Shown here piece by piece: positions 8,337 to 18,643 of a DNA stretch of 42,318 bases (within the stretch, counting starts at the first letter, position 1; each line of letters starts with the position of its first letter). Below the pieces are notes generated by a model that did no database searches, had not been told where the DNA came from, and worked only from the letters and a program-made list of their open reading frames with translations. A program made the position numbers and the translations under genes. The stretch spans positions 1-42,318 of the forward strand of contig CAYTFW010000031.1 of the NCBI GenBank assembly GCA_964437145.1, given 5' to 3'. The stretch is from JAFAZJ01 sp964437145. Lineage in GTDB: Bacteria > Pseudomonadota > Alphaproteobacteria > Reyranellales > Reyranellaceae.

Positions 8337-9161
8337 ATGCTGACCTTTCCTGACTACCGTAGCCTGTTGGCGCGCCGCGATGGCGACACAGCGCACCTGA
8401 CATTCAATCGCCCGGAGCGTCGCAACGCGCTGACCCACGAGATGATGCGCGAGCTGTCCGACGCCTTCGCGCGCATCACGGCGGAGGTCGAGCGCGACGC
8501 TAACGGCTTGCGCGCCCTGGTGCTGCGCGGCGCCGGCGGTTTCTTCTGTGCCGGTGGTGATATCGGCTTCATGAAGGAGCTGCCGCCGGCGCCGTCTGAT
8601 GGGCAGCGTGACCCACTGGTCGCGCCCTACCGCGCCTTCGGCGACACGCTGCTGGAGCTCAACCGTCTGCCGTTGCCGGTGATCGCCATCGTCGACGGGC
8701 CGGCGGCGGGCGGCGGCTTCGGCATGGCCTGCGCTTCCGATGTGGTGATCATGCACGAGAGCGCGCGGTTCGGGATTCCCGAACCGCGCGCGGGTTTCAT
8801 TCCCTCGCAGGTCCTGCCGCTGATCGTGCGGCGCGTCGGCGAGGGGCTCGCCCGCGAGCTGGCGGTGACGGCGCGCATGATGGATTCGCGCGAAGCGCTC
8901 GCCGCGGGAGTCGGTCGACATTTGTGCGGTGACGAGGCCGCGATCCAGGCGGTGCTGACGCGCACCCTCGACGACATCAGGCGCGGCGAGCCGGGCGCGG
9001 TGGCGACGGTGAAGCGGCTGGTGCTGATGTGCGCCACCGAGAGCGACGCGGCGGTGCTCGACGCCGCCGCGCTCGATCTGATCCGCCTGCTGCGCGGCGC
9101 GCCGGCGCGCGCCGGGATGAAGGCCTTCTTGGAGAAGAAGCGGCCACCCTGGGCGCCGTAG
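8337..9161 (+). CDS. Enoyl-CoA hydratase/isomerase family protein
   Basis: A 274-residue crotonase-fold protein acting on an acyl-CoA. The start at 8337 (MLTFPDYRSL) is chosen because upstream in-frame codons are repeat sequence. Family features: RNALTHEMM (residues 29-36), the oxyanion-hole strand GAGGFFCAGGDIGFMKEL (65-82), and GPAAGGGFGMACASDV (121-135) followed by FGIPEPRAGFIPS. Of the two catalytic glutamates of classic enoyl-CoA hydratase, the one in the second oxyanion helix is replaced by a small residue (GGGFGMAC) while Glu149 in PEPRAG is kept. That suggests an isomerase or other crotonase reaction rather than standard hydration. It stands alone, so the pathway is unknown. Confidence 0.88.
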   Translation: MLTFPDYRSLLARRDGDTAHLTFNRPERRNALTHEMMRELSDAFARITAEVERDANGLRALVLRGAGGFFCAGGDIGFMKELPPAPSDGQRDPLVAPYRAFGDTLLELNRLPLPVIAIVDGPAAGGGFGMACASDVVIMHESARFGIPEPRAGFIPSQVLPLIVRRVGEGLARELAVTARMMDSREALAAGVGRHLCGDEAAIQAVLTRTLDDIRRGEPGAVATVKRLVLMCATESDAAVLDAAALDLIRLLRGAPARAGMKAFLEKKRPPWAP

Positions 9162-9188
9162 GCAATCGCACGTGGTTGTTGGCCGGTC

Positions 9189-9253
9189 GGGGCGCGCCAC
9201 TCCAGTGGCGCGTCTTGGCGTTCGTCCGCCGCGCCACTGGAGTGGCGCGCCCC
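9189..9253. repeat. 65-nt double-palindrome repeat, family B, copy 1
   Basis: GGGG at 9189-9192 pairs with CCCC at 9250-9253. Inside are two self-complementary units, CGCGCCACT-CC-AGTGGCGCG (9193-9212) and CGCGCCACT-GG-AGTGGCGCG (9230-9249), which are also complementary to each other. A second copy of exactly the same length and plan is at 26190-26254. It lies between the convergent hydratase and cyclase-operon ends. Confidence 0.88.
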
Positions 9254-9282
9254 CAGCTACTTGATGGCTGTATACGATCGCC

Positions 9283-10398
9283 CTACGCGTCGCTCGGGAT
9301 GACAGGCGCTTTCAGCGACACGAGATTGGCGACGGCGACCGGTCGTGACATGCCGCGCATCTCGCGCTCGCCGAGATCCTGCAGCTCGGCGAAGGCTTCG
9401 ACCGCGGCGGCGAGGCGGCCGCTCAGCAGCACCTCGCCGTCCTTGGCCTCCGAACACAGCCGCGCCGCGAGGTTCACCACGGCGCCGATCGCGGTGTAGT
9501 CGAGGCGATCCTCGAAGCCGATCTGGCCCAAGGTCGCGTAGCCCTGCGCCATGCCGATGCCGAAGCCCAGCCGGTGGCCGCGTCGCGACCATCGCGGCAT
9601 CAGCGCGTGCACCGCGTCGCGCATCTCCAGCGCCAGCTTCGCCCCGCGTTCCGGCGCGTCGGGGCAGGGTAGGGGGTCGTTGAAGAAGACCATCATGCCG
9701 TCGCCGAGGAAGCGGTCGAGCGTGCCCTCGTACTTGCGGATCAGCGGACCGACCGCGCCGTGGAACTCGCTCAGCAGCGCCATGATGTCTTCCGGCTCGG
9801 CGGTCTCGGTGAACGAGGTGAAGCCACGCAGGTCGCAGAACAGCGCCACGATCTCGCGGCGATGGTTCTTCAGCACGTCCTCGTTGCCGGTCGACACGAT
9901 CGCCTGGGCGAGCTGCGGCGCGAGGAAGCGGCGCAGCTGGCCGAGGCGCTCCAGCTCGGCGACCTGCTCCTGCACACGCTTCTCCAGGCCGCGATTGAGC
10001 GCCTCGACCTCGTCGTGCAGCGCCTTGATGCGCAGCATGGCGCGCACCCGCGCCACCAGCGCGCCGTGATCGATCGGCTTGGTGAGGTAGTCGTCGCCGC
10101 CGGCGTCGAGGCCGGCGATCACCTCCTTGGGCGCCGCCTTGGCGGTGACCATGATCACCGGGATGAAGGGCAGGGTCTTGTCGGCCTTCAGGCGGCGCAC
10201 GACCTCGAGTCCGTCGATCTTGGGCATCATGATATCGAGCAGGATCAGGTCCGGCAGCTGATCACGCACGGCGGCGAGCGCCTGCTCGCCGTCGAAGGCG
10301 GCGGTCACCACGTAGCCCAGGCTCGACAGCCGCGTACGCAGGATCTCGACATTGTCGGCGACGTCGTCGACGACGAGGATGCGGGCCGGATCGCGCAT
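9283..10398 (-). CDS. Response regulator with class III adenylate/guanylate cyclase output domain
   Basis: A 371-residue protein: receiver domain (1-125) with phospho-acceptor Asp55, acidic pocket Asp11/12 and Lys107; a coiled-coil linker (about 126-165); then a class III nucleotide cyclase domain (about 180-340). Metal-binding Asp189 (FCDLRGFT) and Asp233 (FLGDGMMVFF), base-recognition Asp300 (LDYTAIG) and transition-state Asn309/Arg313 (NLAARL) are present. The usual base-contacting Lys before the second Asp motif is Arg229. It is the third gene of the kinase operon, 2 bases after the single-domain receiver, so phosphorylation by the kinase probably controls cyclic-nucleotide output. The last codons (PVIPSDA) are written by a half copy of repeat family A. 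Confidence 0.93.
   Translation of the reverse strand: MRDPARILVVDDVADNVEILRTRLSSLGYVVTAAFDGEQALAAVRDQLPDLILLDIMMPKIDGLEVVRRLKADKTLPFIPVIMVTAKAAPKEVIAGLDAGGDDYLTKPIDHGALVARVRAMLRIKALHDEVEALNRGLEKRVQEQVAELERLGQLRRFLAPQLAQAIVSTGNEDVLKNHRREIVALFCDLRGFTSFTETAEPEDIMALLSEFHGAVGPLIRKYEGTLDRFLGDGMMVFFNDPLPCPDAPERGAKLALEMRDAVHALMPRWSRRGHRLGFGIGMAQGYATLGQIGFEDRLDYTAIGAVVNLAARLCSEAKDGEVLLSGRLAAAVEAFAELQDLGEREMRGMSRPVAVANLVSLKAPVIPSDA
9285..9307. repeat. Half copy of repeat family A inside the cyclase gene end
   Basis: CGTCGCTCGGGATGACAGG matches the right arm of the family A palindrome (compare 37816-37835). It lies in the last codons and stop region of the response regulator-cyclase gene, encoding about seven residues. 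Confidence 0.75.
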
Positions 10399-10400
10399 GG

Positions 10401-10762
10401 TCAGCCCAGGATCTCCCGCACCTTCGCCAGCATCAGGCGCGGACTGAACGGCTTGGCGATGTAGCCGTCGCAGCCCGCGGCGCGCGCCTTGTCCTCGTCG
10501 CCGGAGAGCGCGTACGAGGTGACGGCGATCACCGGGATCGCCTTGAGCGCAGGATCAGCCTTGATCCGCCGCGTCGCCTCGTAGCCGTCCATCACCGGCA
10601 TCTGGATGTCCATCAGGATCAGGTCGGGCTTGTGCTCAATAGCCTGGGCGACACCCTGGGCGCCGTCATGCGCCTCGACCAGGTCGTAGCCCGCCATGCC
10701 CAGCAGGTCGCGCAGGATCTGGCGGTTGTCCTCGGTGTCCTCGACGATCAGGATCTTCTTGC

Positions 10763-10766
<4 letters not shown>
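10401..10766 (-). CDS. Single-domain response regulator (DivK-like)
   Basis: A 121-residue stand-alone CheY-type receiver with no output domain. The phosphorylation site is Asp53 (LILMDIQMPVMDG), the acidic pair Glu9/Asp10, the switch Thr83 and the conserved Lys105 (GYIAKPF). Sequence style (KKILIVEDTEDNR, MDGYEATRRIK) is that of DivK and related alphaproteobacterial diffusible receivers. Its ATG overlaps the kinase stop (10763-10766, ATGA), and the cyclase gene starts 2 bases after it. It probably shuttles phosphate from the kinase to other partners or competes with the receiver-cyclase. Confidence 0.93.
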
Positions 10767-14140
<3,374 letters not shown>

Positions 14141-14214
14141 TCGCCTCGGCGTAGCTTCCAGGACCCGGCAGCCCTATGCAATCCAGCATATCGCGGCCGT
14201 GGGCTGTTGTCGCC

Positions 14215-14320
14215 CCGGCACGCCTGCTCTAATGGGCGCCGGACGAGGGAATCGACGATGGACCGGCGTAACTACGGCTATCGAGGTGCGTGCCTCGCCC
14301 GGCGCGCTGGAGCGAAGGGG
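14215..14320 (+). pseudogene. Broken 5' fragment of a tauD-like dioxygenase gene
   Basis: Bases 14215-14275 match the leader and first six codons of the intact tauD-like gene (18583-18643) at 53 of 61 positions, including TCTAATGGG, GCCGGACGAGGGAA and the ATG with CGGCGTAACTAC. After that the fragment lacks two single bases, shifting the frame, yet still matches at TATCGA and CCGGCGCGCTGG before similarity stops near 14320. It therefore cannot make a dioxygenase. It lies at the opposite edge of the 14.3-18.6 kb block from the intact gene and marks a recombination junction. Confidence 0.82.
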
Positions 14321-14326
14321 GCAGCA

Positions 14327-14635
14327 TCAGATAGACGACACCCCACGCGACAACGGCGTTGGCGACACTGACGAGTGAACATGCTTTTCCGTGATCGGGG
14401 CTCCATCAGGTGAGTGCCTCCAGCGGACCTTGCGGACGGAAGGGCTGACGGCGGGGCCTTCCCACAGCCGTTCGTGCAGCAAGAACACCAAGGCCTGTAC
14501 GGTCGGTTCGAGAAAGCCGATGGCGAGCGCGGCATCGACCTTTCCCGTGAGTGCGAAAGCGAGGCTGGAGGCGACCGTTATGTGCACGATCCAGTATGTG
14601 CCGGTCTTCGCGATGCGGCGGGTAGAGGCGGTCAC
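14327..14635 (-). CDS. DUF2061 small membrane protein
   Basis: A 102-residue protein whose first 60 residues match the DUF2061 pattern: RRIAKTGTYWIVHITVASSLAF, then a second span LAIGFLEPTVQALVFLLHERLWEG, with the family's HERLW ending the domain. Two membrane spans are expected; the function of the family is not known. Start is a GTG at 14635 with AGGAG six bases upstream. The last 40 residues are polar, low in family resemblance and run into the junction with the tauD fragment, so the original C-terminus may have been replaced. It is the outermost gene of the inserted block. Confidence 0.75.
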   Translation of the reverse strand: MTASTRRIAKTGTYWIVHITVASSLAFALTGKVDAALAIGFLEPTVQALVFLLHERLWEGPAVSPSVRKVRWRHSPDGAPITEKHVHSSVSPTPLSRGVSSI

Positions 14636-14678
14636 GTGGCGCTCCTCTGGTTGGCGAGGCAGTCCGAATGCGTGTGGC

Positions 14679-15584
14679 CTACACGTTCGGCGGCGGGATG
14701 AAGCGTGCCAACGCGGCGTTCACTTCATCGCCGCGTTCCCAGTGCGGCGCGTGCGCGCCGTCCTTTAAGTGCAGGCGCTCAACGTCGGGGCGCGCGGCGC
14801 GCAGGCGATCGGCAGCCGCGATCGAGACGATCGGATCGTCCTCGGCATGGATCTGCAGGATCGGGACAGCGGCGGATGTGTAGGCGCCCAAGTGATCCGC
14901 ATCGCGCATCAGGATCGCGCCACGCGCGGGAACCGGAACGAGCATCGAGCCGGCTTGCACGATCGCCCACGCATCCGCGTCCATCGGCCGCGAGGTGAGG
15001 CCGTCATTGACGTGGGCGAAGCCCAGCCACTGCTTGCGGAAGTCCGGATCGTGGATCCAGTTGGCTCTCGGGTCGGCGAACTTGGCGCCAAGCTGGCCGG
15101 TGCTCATCATGGTCTGGCCAAGGGCGTTCACCGCGCCGATCAGAACGATGCGCGAGGTGTTCGCCGCGCCGTACTTCGCCAGATAGTCGCCGAGCAACGC
15201 GCCGCTCATCGACCACGCGACAACCGCCGGCGCGTCGAGCTTCAGCGCGCGGATGACCGCGTCGATGTCATCGCCGAAACGGGCGCCGTCGGCATAGGCC
15301 GCGGGGTCGGCGGGCTTGTCGCTGGCGCCATGGCCGCGATGCTCGAAGGTGACCAAGCGATGGGTCTTCGCCAGGCTACCCGTGAGCTGCTTCAGCCAGG
15401 CGACATGCGTCATGCCGAAGGCGTGCAGGAAGAGGACGGGCGGACCATCAGGATTGCCCCATTCCTGGGCGGCGAGCGTCAAGCCATCCGGTGTTACGAT
15501 GGCGTGGCGGGCGCGGGGCTCGACGGTGAGCGCGTCACCGAAGCCGAACGGTGAGGTGGCGGCGCGATCCATGAACGAGGCCAT
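14679..15584 (-). CDS. Alpha/beta hydrolase
   Basis: A 301-residue alpha/beta-hydrolase. Start at 15584 (MASFMDRAAT) is supported by GGAGA seven bases upstream. The oxyanion strand is VLFLHAFGMTH (50-60), then TFEHRGHGASDKP (79-91). The nucleophile elbow is AWSMSG with Ser125, unusual in having Ala and Ser for the flanking glycines. The acid is Asp249 or Asp250 (HAEDDPIV) and the base His278 (GAHAPHW). Such proteins are esterases, lactonases or C-C hydrolases. Its own upstream region carries a copy of the box also found before the SDR gene, so it is probably in the same LysR regulon though separated from the SDR operon by a terminator. Confidence 0.9.
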   Translation of the reverse strand: MASFMDRAATSPFGFGDALTVEPRARHAIVTPDGLTLAAQEWGNPDGPPVLFLHAFGMTHVAWLKQLTGSLAKTHRLVTFEHRGHGASDKPADPAAYADGARFGDDIDAVIRALKLDAPAVVAWSMSGALLGDYLAKYGAANTSRIVLIGAVNALGQTMMSTGQLGAKFADPRANWIHDPDFRKQWLGFAHVNDGLTSRPMDADAWAIVQAGSMLVPVPARGAILMRDADHLGAYTSAAVPILQIHAEDDPIVSIAAADRLRAARPDVERLHLKDGAHAPHWERGDEVNAALARFIPPPNV

Positions 15585-15657
15585 GTCTTGTCTCCGTATC
15601 TCGCCGCGTTCGGCGGCGATCCGATGCGGAGAAGCTGCGCTCGCCGCCCGTATTTCG

Positions 15658-15700
15658 GAAATCGTAAGATCATCTATCGAATATTCATACTGATGATGTT
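15658..15700 (-). promoter_or_regulatory. Candidate LysR-type operator upstream of the alpha/beta hydrolase
   Basis: A 43-base stretch aligns without gaps to 17523-17565 at 27 positions; the core 15682-15697 (TATTCATACTGATGAT) matches 14 of 16. It contains TTCATACTGATGA, which fits the T-N11-A form of LysR boxes, and starts 98 bases upstream of the ATG. Surroundings are AT-rich compared with the genes. Confidence 0.55.
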
Positions 15701-15712
15701 GGGGCACGGACA

Positions 15713-15745
15713 AGAAAGCGCCCCGGCTCTTGCGAGCCGGGGCGC
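15713..15745 (-). terminator. Rho-independent terminator of the SDR operon
   Basis: Perfect 12-bp GC-rich stem (15718-15729 with 15734-15745, loop of 4). Read on the minus strand it is followed by TTTCTTG. It lies 22 bases after the stop of the membrane protein gene, ending the SDR-YciI-membrane protein transcript. Confidence 0.8.
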
Positions 15746-15767
15746 CGGTTAGGTTGGGTACGTCGCT

Positions 15768-16316
15768 CTAGAAGGCCGCCTTCGACGCCACGGGCTTTGG
15801 GAAGGCGCGGCGGATCAGGTGTGCGAACACCAGGATCTCCGTCACCACAAGCGCTGGCACATAGAGCGTCAGGATGATCCAGCCGAGCGGCGTCACAAGG
15901 TTCTGGTCGCGGATCTGCGGCACGATCGAGGCGCCGGCGTTGATCGTATCCGCCGTGCCGATGATCGCGAACGTCCAGGCGAGCGGGATGATCGCCTTCG
16001 ACCAGTCAGCCCGGATCGCGACGATCGTGATCGCCGCCAGGATGCCGGCGACCCAATCGCCATAGGCAACTTGCGCCAGGTACGCCTGGCTCCATCCGAA
16101 CGGCGCCGGGTCGACGTGCGTCGGAACGAGCGCGACCAGGCCGATATAGCGGAACACATGGACCGCCAGGAGGATCTCTAGCCAGCGATTGCGCGCGTCG
16201 CCTGGCGTTTTCGTGCCGGCCATCAAAAGAATGACCGACCAGGCGACGACACCGGACACGATGGAGAGGAGGAAGAGCGCCGGGTTCGGCGCGGGATTGT
16301 AGAGAAACTCGAACAT
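15768..16316 (-). CDS. Hypothetical integral membrane protein
   Basis: A 182-residue protein with about five predicted spans: 15-33, 45-65, 85-103, 108-128 and 140-165. No known domain is recognised. Notable is a conserved-looking polar stretch between spans (GTKTPGDARNRWLEI) and a terminal basic tail. It is the last gene of the operon that starts with the SDR at 17445; the YciI-like gene ends 24 bases upstream and the terminator follows directly. Co-expression with a reductase and a YciI-like protein suggests a role in handling the same small molecule, but nothing in the sequence shows a reaction. Confidence 0.8.
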   Translation of the reverse strand: MFEFLYNPAPNPALFLLSIVSGVVAWSVILLMAGTKTPGDARNRWLEILLAVHVFRYIGLVALVPTHVDPAPFGWSQAYLAQVAYGDWVAGILAAITIVAIRADWSKAIIPLAWTFAIIGTADTINAGASIVPQIRDQNLVTPLGWIILTLYVPALVVTEILVFAHLIRRAFPKPVASKAAF

Positions 16317-16340
16317 GGGAAAGCTCCTTGGTTGGATGGG

Positions 16341-16634
16341 CTAGGCCGCGCGGAAGTCCGGGTGCGCGGCGTGGAGTGCGAGCGGCGTTACGGTCGTGAC
16401 GGCGATGATCCCGGCCTCGACCGCCGGCAGGGCGGCGAGCGTGCTTCGTGCGTGGCCTTCGCTATCGGCCGACATCAGGAAGATCGCGCCGGGACGATCG
16501 GTGCGCATGAATGGCGCCGTGACGATGCCCCGGCGCACCAGGGCGCGCACGGCGTGGTCCTCTGCGTCGCGCAAGGGGCCAAGCTCGGCCGGGGAATGGC
16601 CCGGCGCGAGATCGATATGGGCGATGAAGTGCAT
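16341..16634 (-). CDS. YciI/muconolactone isomerase-like ferredoxin-fold protein
   Basis: A 97-residue protein starting MHFIAHIDLAPGHSPAE, with the compact beta-alpha-beta pattern of dimeric alpha/beta-barrel proteins (YciI, muconolactone delta-isomerase): first strand 2-8, helix 17-37 with RDAEDHAVRALVRRG, strand APFMRTDRPGAIFLMSA, helix 58-69, then a final strand. Such small proteins are often accessory enzymes of aromatic or quinone degradation; the catalytic residue is not certain here. It lies between the SDR gene (58 bases upstream) and the membrane protein in one operon. Confidence 0.7.
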   Translation of the reverse strand: MHFIAHIDLAPGHSPAELGPLRDAEDHAVRALVRRGIVTAPFMRTDRPGAIFLMSADSEGHARSTLAALPAVEAGIIAVTTVTPLALHAAHPDFRAA

Positions 16635-16692
16635 GGCGAACTCCTCCTTGGTGGGAAGCGAGCCGCCGGGTGGCGGCGGCTCGATTGGTTGA

Positions 16693-17445
16693 TCAAAGCT
16701 GGGTCATGCCGCCGTCGACCGGCAGCTCGATGCCAACGACGTAGCGGGCGTCGTCGCTCGCGAGGTAGGCGACGGCGGCGGCGATCTCGTGCGGCTGGCC
16801 AAGGCGGCCCGCCGGCACCTGCGCGATGAAGCCGGCTTTCGAAGCCTCGACGGCCTCGGCTGGCAAGCCCATGCGGTTGAAGATCGGCGTTTCGATCGGG
16901 CCCGGTGCCACGGCGTTGACGCGGATGCCGCGGCCGATCAGTTCAGCCGACAGCGTGCGGGCCAGATTGCGCAGCGCGGCCTTTGTCGCCGAATAGACGC
17001 TGGCGCCCGGCAGGCCCATTTCGCCGGCGCCGGACGTGGTGAAGATCACCGAGGCGCCATTCGCCAGGAGCGGCAGGGCCTTCTGTACGGTGAAGTAGGC
17101 GCCGCGCACGTTGATGTTGAAGACGCGATCGAAGTGTTCCGGCGTGGCCTGATCGACGCCCGCGAATTCGGCGACGCCGGCATTGATGTAGAGCGCATCG
17201 ATGCGGCCGAACTTGCTCTTCACGACGTCGAACAGCCGATCGAGATCGTCGGCTTTCGTCACGTCGCCCTGCACGCCGACGGCGTTGGCGCCGAGGGTTT
17301 CAACAGCGCGGCTCAGCGTAGCGCCATCGCGCCCGAACAGAACGACCTTGGCGCCGTCTTCGACGAAGCGCTGCGCGGTGGCGAGGCCGATACCCGAGTT
17401 GCCGCCCGTGATGACGGCGATCTTGCCTGTGAGCTTGGTGGTCAT
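16693..17445 (-). CDS. Short-chain dehydrogenase/reductase
   Basis: A classical 250-residue SDR. The NAD(P)-binding TGGNSGIG is at 13-20, NAG at 88-90, and the catalytic set Ser138, Tyr151 and Lys155 (YSATK) is complete; PGPIETP follows and the C-terminus ends with the usual VGIELPVDGGMTQL. Residues after strand 2 (LFGRD) suggest NADP preference. It is the first gene of a three-gene minus-strand operon and is divergent from the LysR regulator, the standard arrangement for a LysR target. The substrate is an alcohol or ketone that cannot be read from sequence. Confidence 0.93.
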   Translation of the reverse strand: MTTKLTGKIAVITGGNSGIGLATAQRFVEDGAKVVLFGRDGATLSRAVETLGANAVGVQGDVTKADDLDRLFDVVKSKFGRIDALYINAGVAEFAGVDQATPEHFDRVFNINVRGAYFTVQKALPLLANGASVIFTTSGAGEMGLPGASVYSATKAALRNLARTLSAELIGRGIRVNAVAPGPIETPIFNRMGLPAEAVEASKAGFIAQVPAGRLGQPHEIAAAVAYLASDDARYVVGIELPVDGGMTQL

Positions 17446-17522
17446 GTGCGTGATCCTTGGTTTGCTGCTCCGGCGCTCATCGCCGGCGACAAGGAAACCA
17501 TGACCCTCGATGGCTCATTTTA

Positions 17523-17565
17523 GAAATGGATGATTTATATAGTAACTATTCACAATGATGATATG
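17523..17565 (-). promoter_or_regulatory. Candidate LysR operator between the SDR and lysR genes
   Basis: Core 17547-17562 (TATTCACAATGATGAT) matches the box before the alpha/beta hydrolase at 14 of 16 bases. TTCACAATGATGA fits T-N11-A. It starts 102 bases from the SDR ATG and about 97 bases from the proposed lysR start, so it could serve both activation of the operon and autoregulation. Confidence 0.6.
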
Positions 17566-17658
17566 TAAGGCTACATGGCGCCATGATGGCCGCCGTCGGC
17601 TGCCGGTGGATGGGCCCTGTTATTGAAATGGATAGACCGCCTATGTGATATTCGCCGT

Positions 17659-18600
17659 GTGAACCTCCGAAGTCTCGACCTCAACCTCCTGCTCGTCTTC
17701 GATGCCGTGATGGCGGAGCGCAATGTGACGCGCGCGGCGGAGCGGGTGGGGCTGTCCCAGCCCGCGTTGTCGAATGCCCTGACGCGCCTGCGCGGGCACC
17801 TGAAGGACGAACTCTTTGTTCGTAGCCCCGATGGCATGCGGCCGACACCGCGCGCGCTGGAACTGTCCGCACCGATCCATGACGCGCTGGCGAGCCTCGA
17901 GCAGGCGCTGGACCCCGTGCGGTTTGATCCGGCCGCGAGCACCCGGACATTCAAGATCGCGACCAACGATTACGTCGCGTCGGTCTTGATGCCGCGAGTC
18001 ATGGCGCGGCTGCAAGAAGTCGCGCCTGGCGTCGACGTGCGCATAGTCCCGCTTGGCGGGCGGATGTACGAGCTGCTTGATGCGCAAGAGGTCGACTTCG
18101 GCTGCACGAGCGTCGGCGACCTCCCCGAGCGGTTTGAAGCCCGCGAGATTGTCGAGGACATCTATGTCGTATTGATGCGCCACGATCATCCGTTGGCAGA
18201 GGGGCGTATGACGCTGCAGGCTTTCGCCAGAGCCAACCACATGCTCGTCACGCCGCGCGGCGATCCGCGGGGCTTCATCGATCAAGCGCTTGCGGCGAAG
18301 GGATTGACGCGGCGCCTTGGTCTTGCCGTTAACCAGTTCGCAGCCGCGCCCGCCATCATCGCGGCCACCGACATGATCGTGACCTTGCCGAAACAAGCCG
18401 CTGATCTGTTCGGCCCGGCCTTCGGCCTTGTTCAGCGCGCGTGCCCGCTGCCCGCACCACGCGATATGACCTTGGTAAGCCTTGTCTGGAACCGCCGCCT
18501 CGGCAAGCATCCGGCACTTCAATGGTTTGCCGAGATGATGGCCGACGTTGTGCGATCAAAGAGCGGGACGCGGACGAAAGCTCCGGCGCGCCCAGTCTAA
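17659..18600 (+). CDS. LysR-family transcriptional regulator
   Basis: A 313-residue LTTR. The GTG at 17659 is chosen because it gives the canonical opening VNLRSLDLNLLLVFDAV; a TTG at 17623 would add 12 residues. The helix-turn-helix is 15-60 (ERNVTRAAERVGLSQPALSNALTRLR) and the rest is the effector domain. Sequence style (LRSLDLNLL, ELFVRSPDGMRPT) is that of the NodD/LinR-like branch. It is divergent from the SDR operon, with a shared box in the gap. Its last codons (APARPV and stop) fall inside the direct repeat that also forms the leader of the tauD-like gene, so the natural C-terminus may have been changed by the recombination. Confidence 0.93.
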   Translation: MNLRSLDLNLLLVFDAVMAERNVTRAAERVGLSQPALSNALTRLRGHLKDELFVRSPDGMRPTPRALELSAPIHDALASLEQALDPVRFDPAASTRTFKIATNDYVASVLMPRVMARLQEVAPGVDVRIVPLGGRMYELLDAQEVDFGCTSVGDLPERFEAREIVEDIYVVLMRHDHPLAEGRMTLQAFARANHMLVTPRGDPRGFIDQALAAKGLTRRLGLAVNQFAAAPAIIAATDMIVTLPKQAADLFGPAFGLVQRACPLPAPRDMTLVSLVWNRRLGKHPALQWFAEMMADVVRSKSGTRTKAPARPV

Positions 18601-18643
18601 TGGGTGCCGGACGAGGGAAACGACCATGGAACGGCGTAACTAC
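18583..18643 (+). repeat. Intact copy of the tauD-leader direct repeat
   Basis: Matches 14215-14275 at 53 of 61 bases. The similarity begins abruptly at 18583, inside the end of the LysR gene, and continues beyond 18643 with gaps into tauD. The two copies bracket a block of about 4.3 kb. Confidence 0.85.

Noticed and set aside
14278..14420. Frame reading SVANAVVAWGVVYLMLPP on the minus strand near the DUF2061 end
   Set aside because: It looks like a membrane helix but has no start or ribosome-binding site and lies at the junction with the tauD fragment; too little to call a gene.
14215..18643. The bracketed block as a classical transposon
   Set aside because: No transposase or integrase gene, no terminal inverted repeats and no short target duplication were seen; only the ~61-base direct repeat supports insertion.
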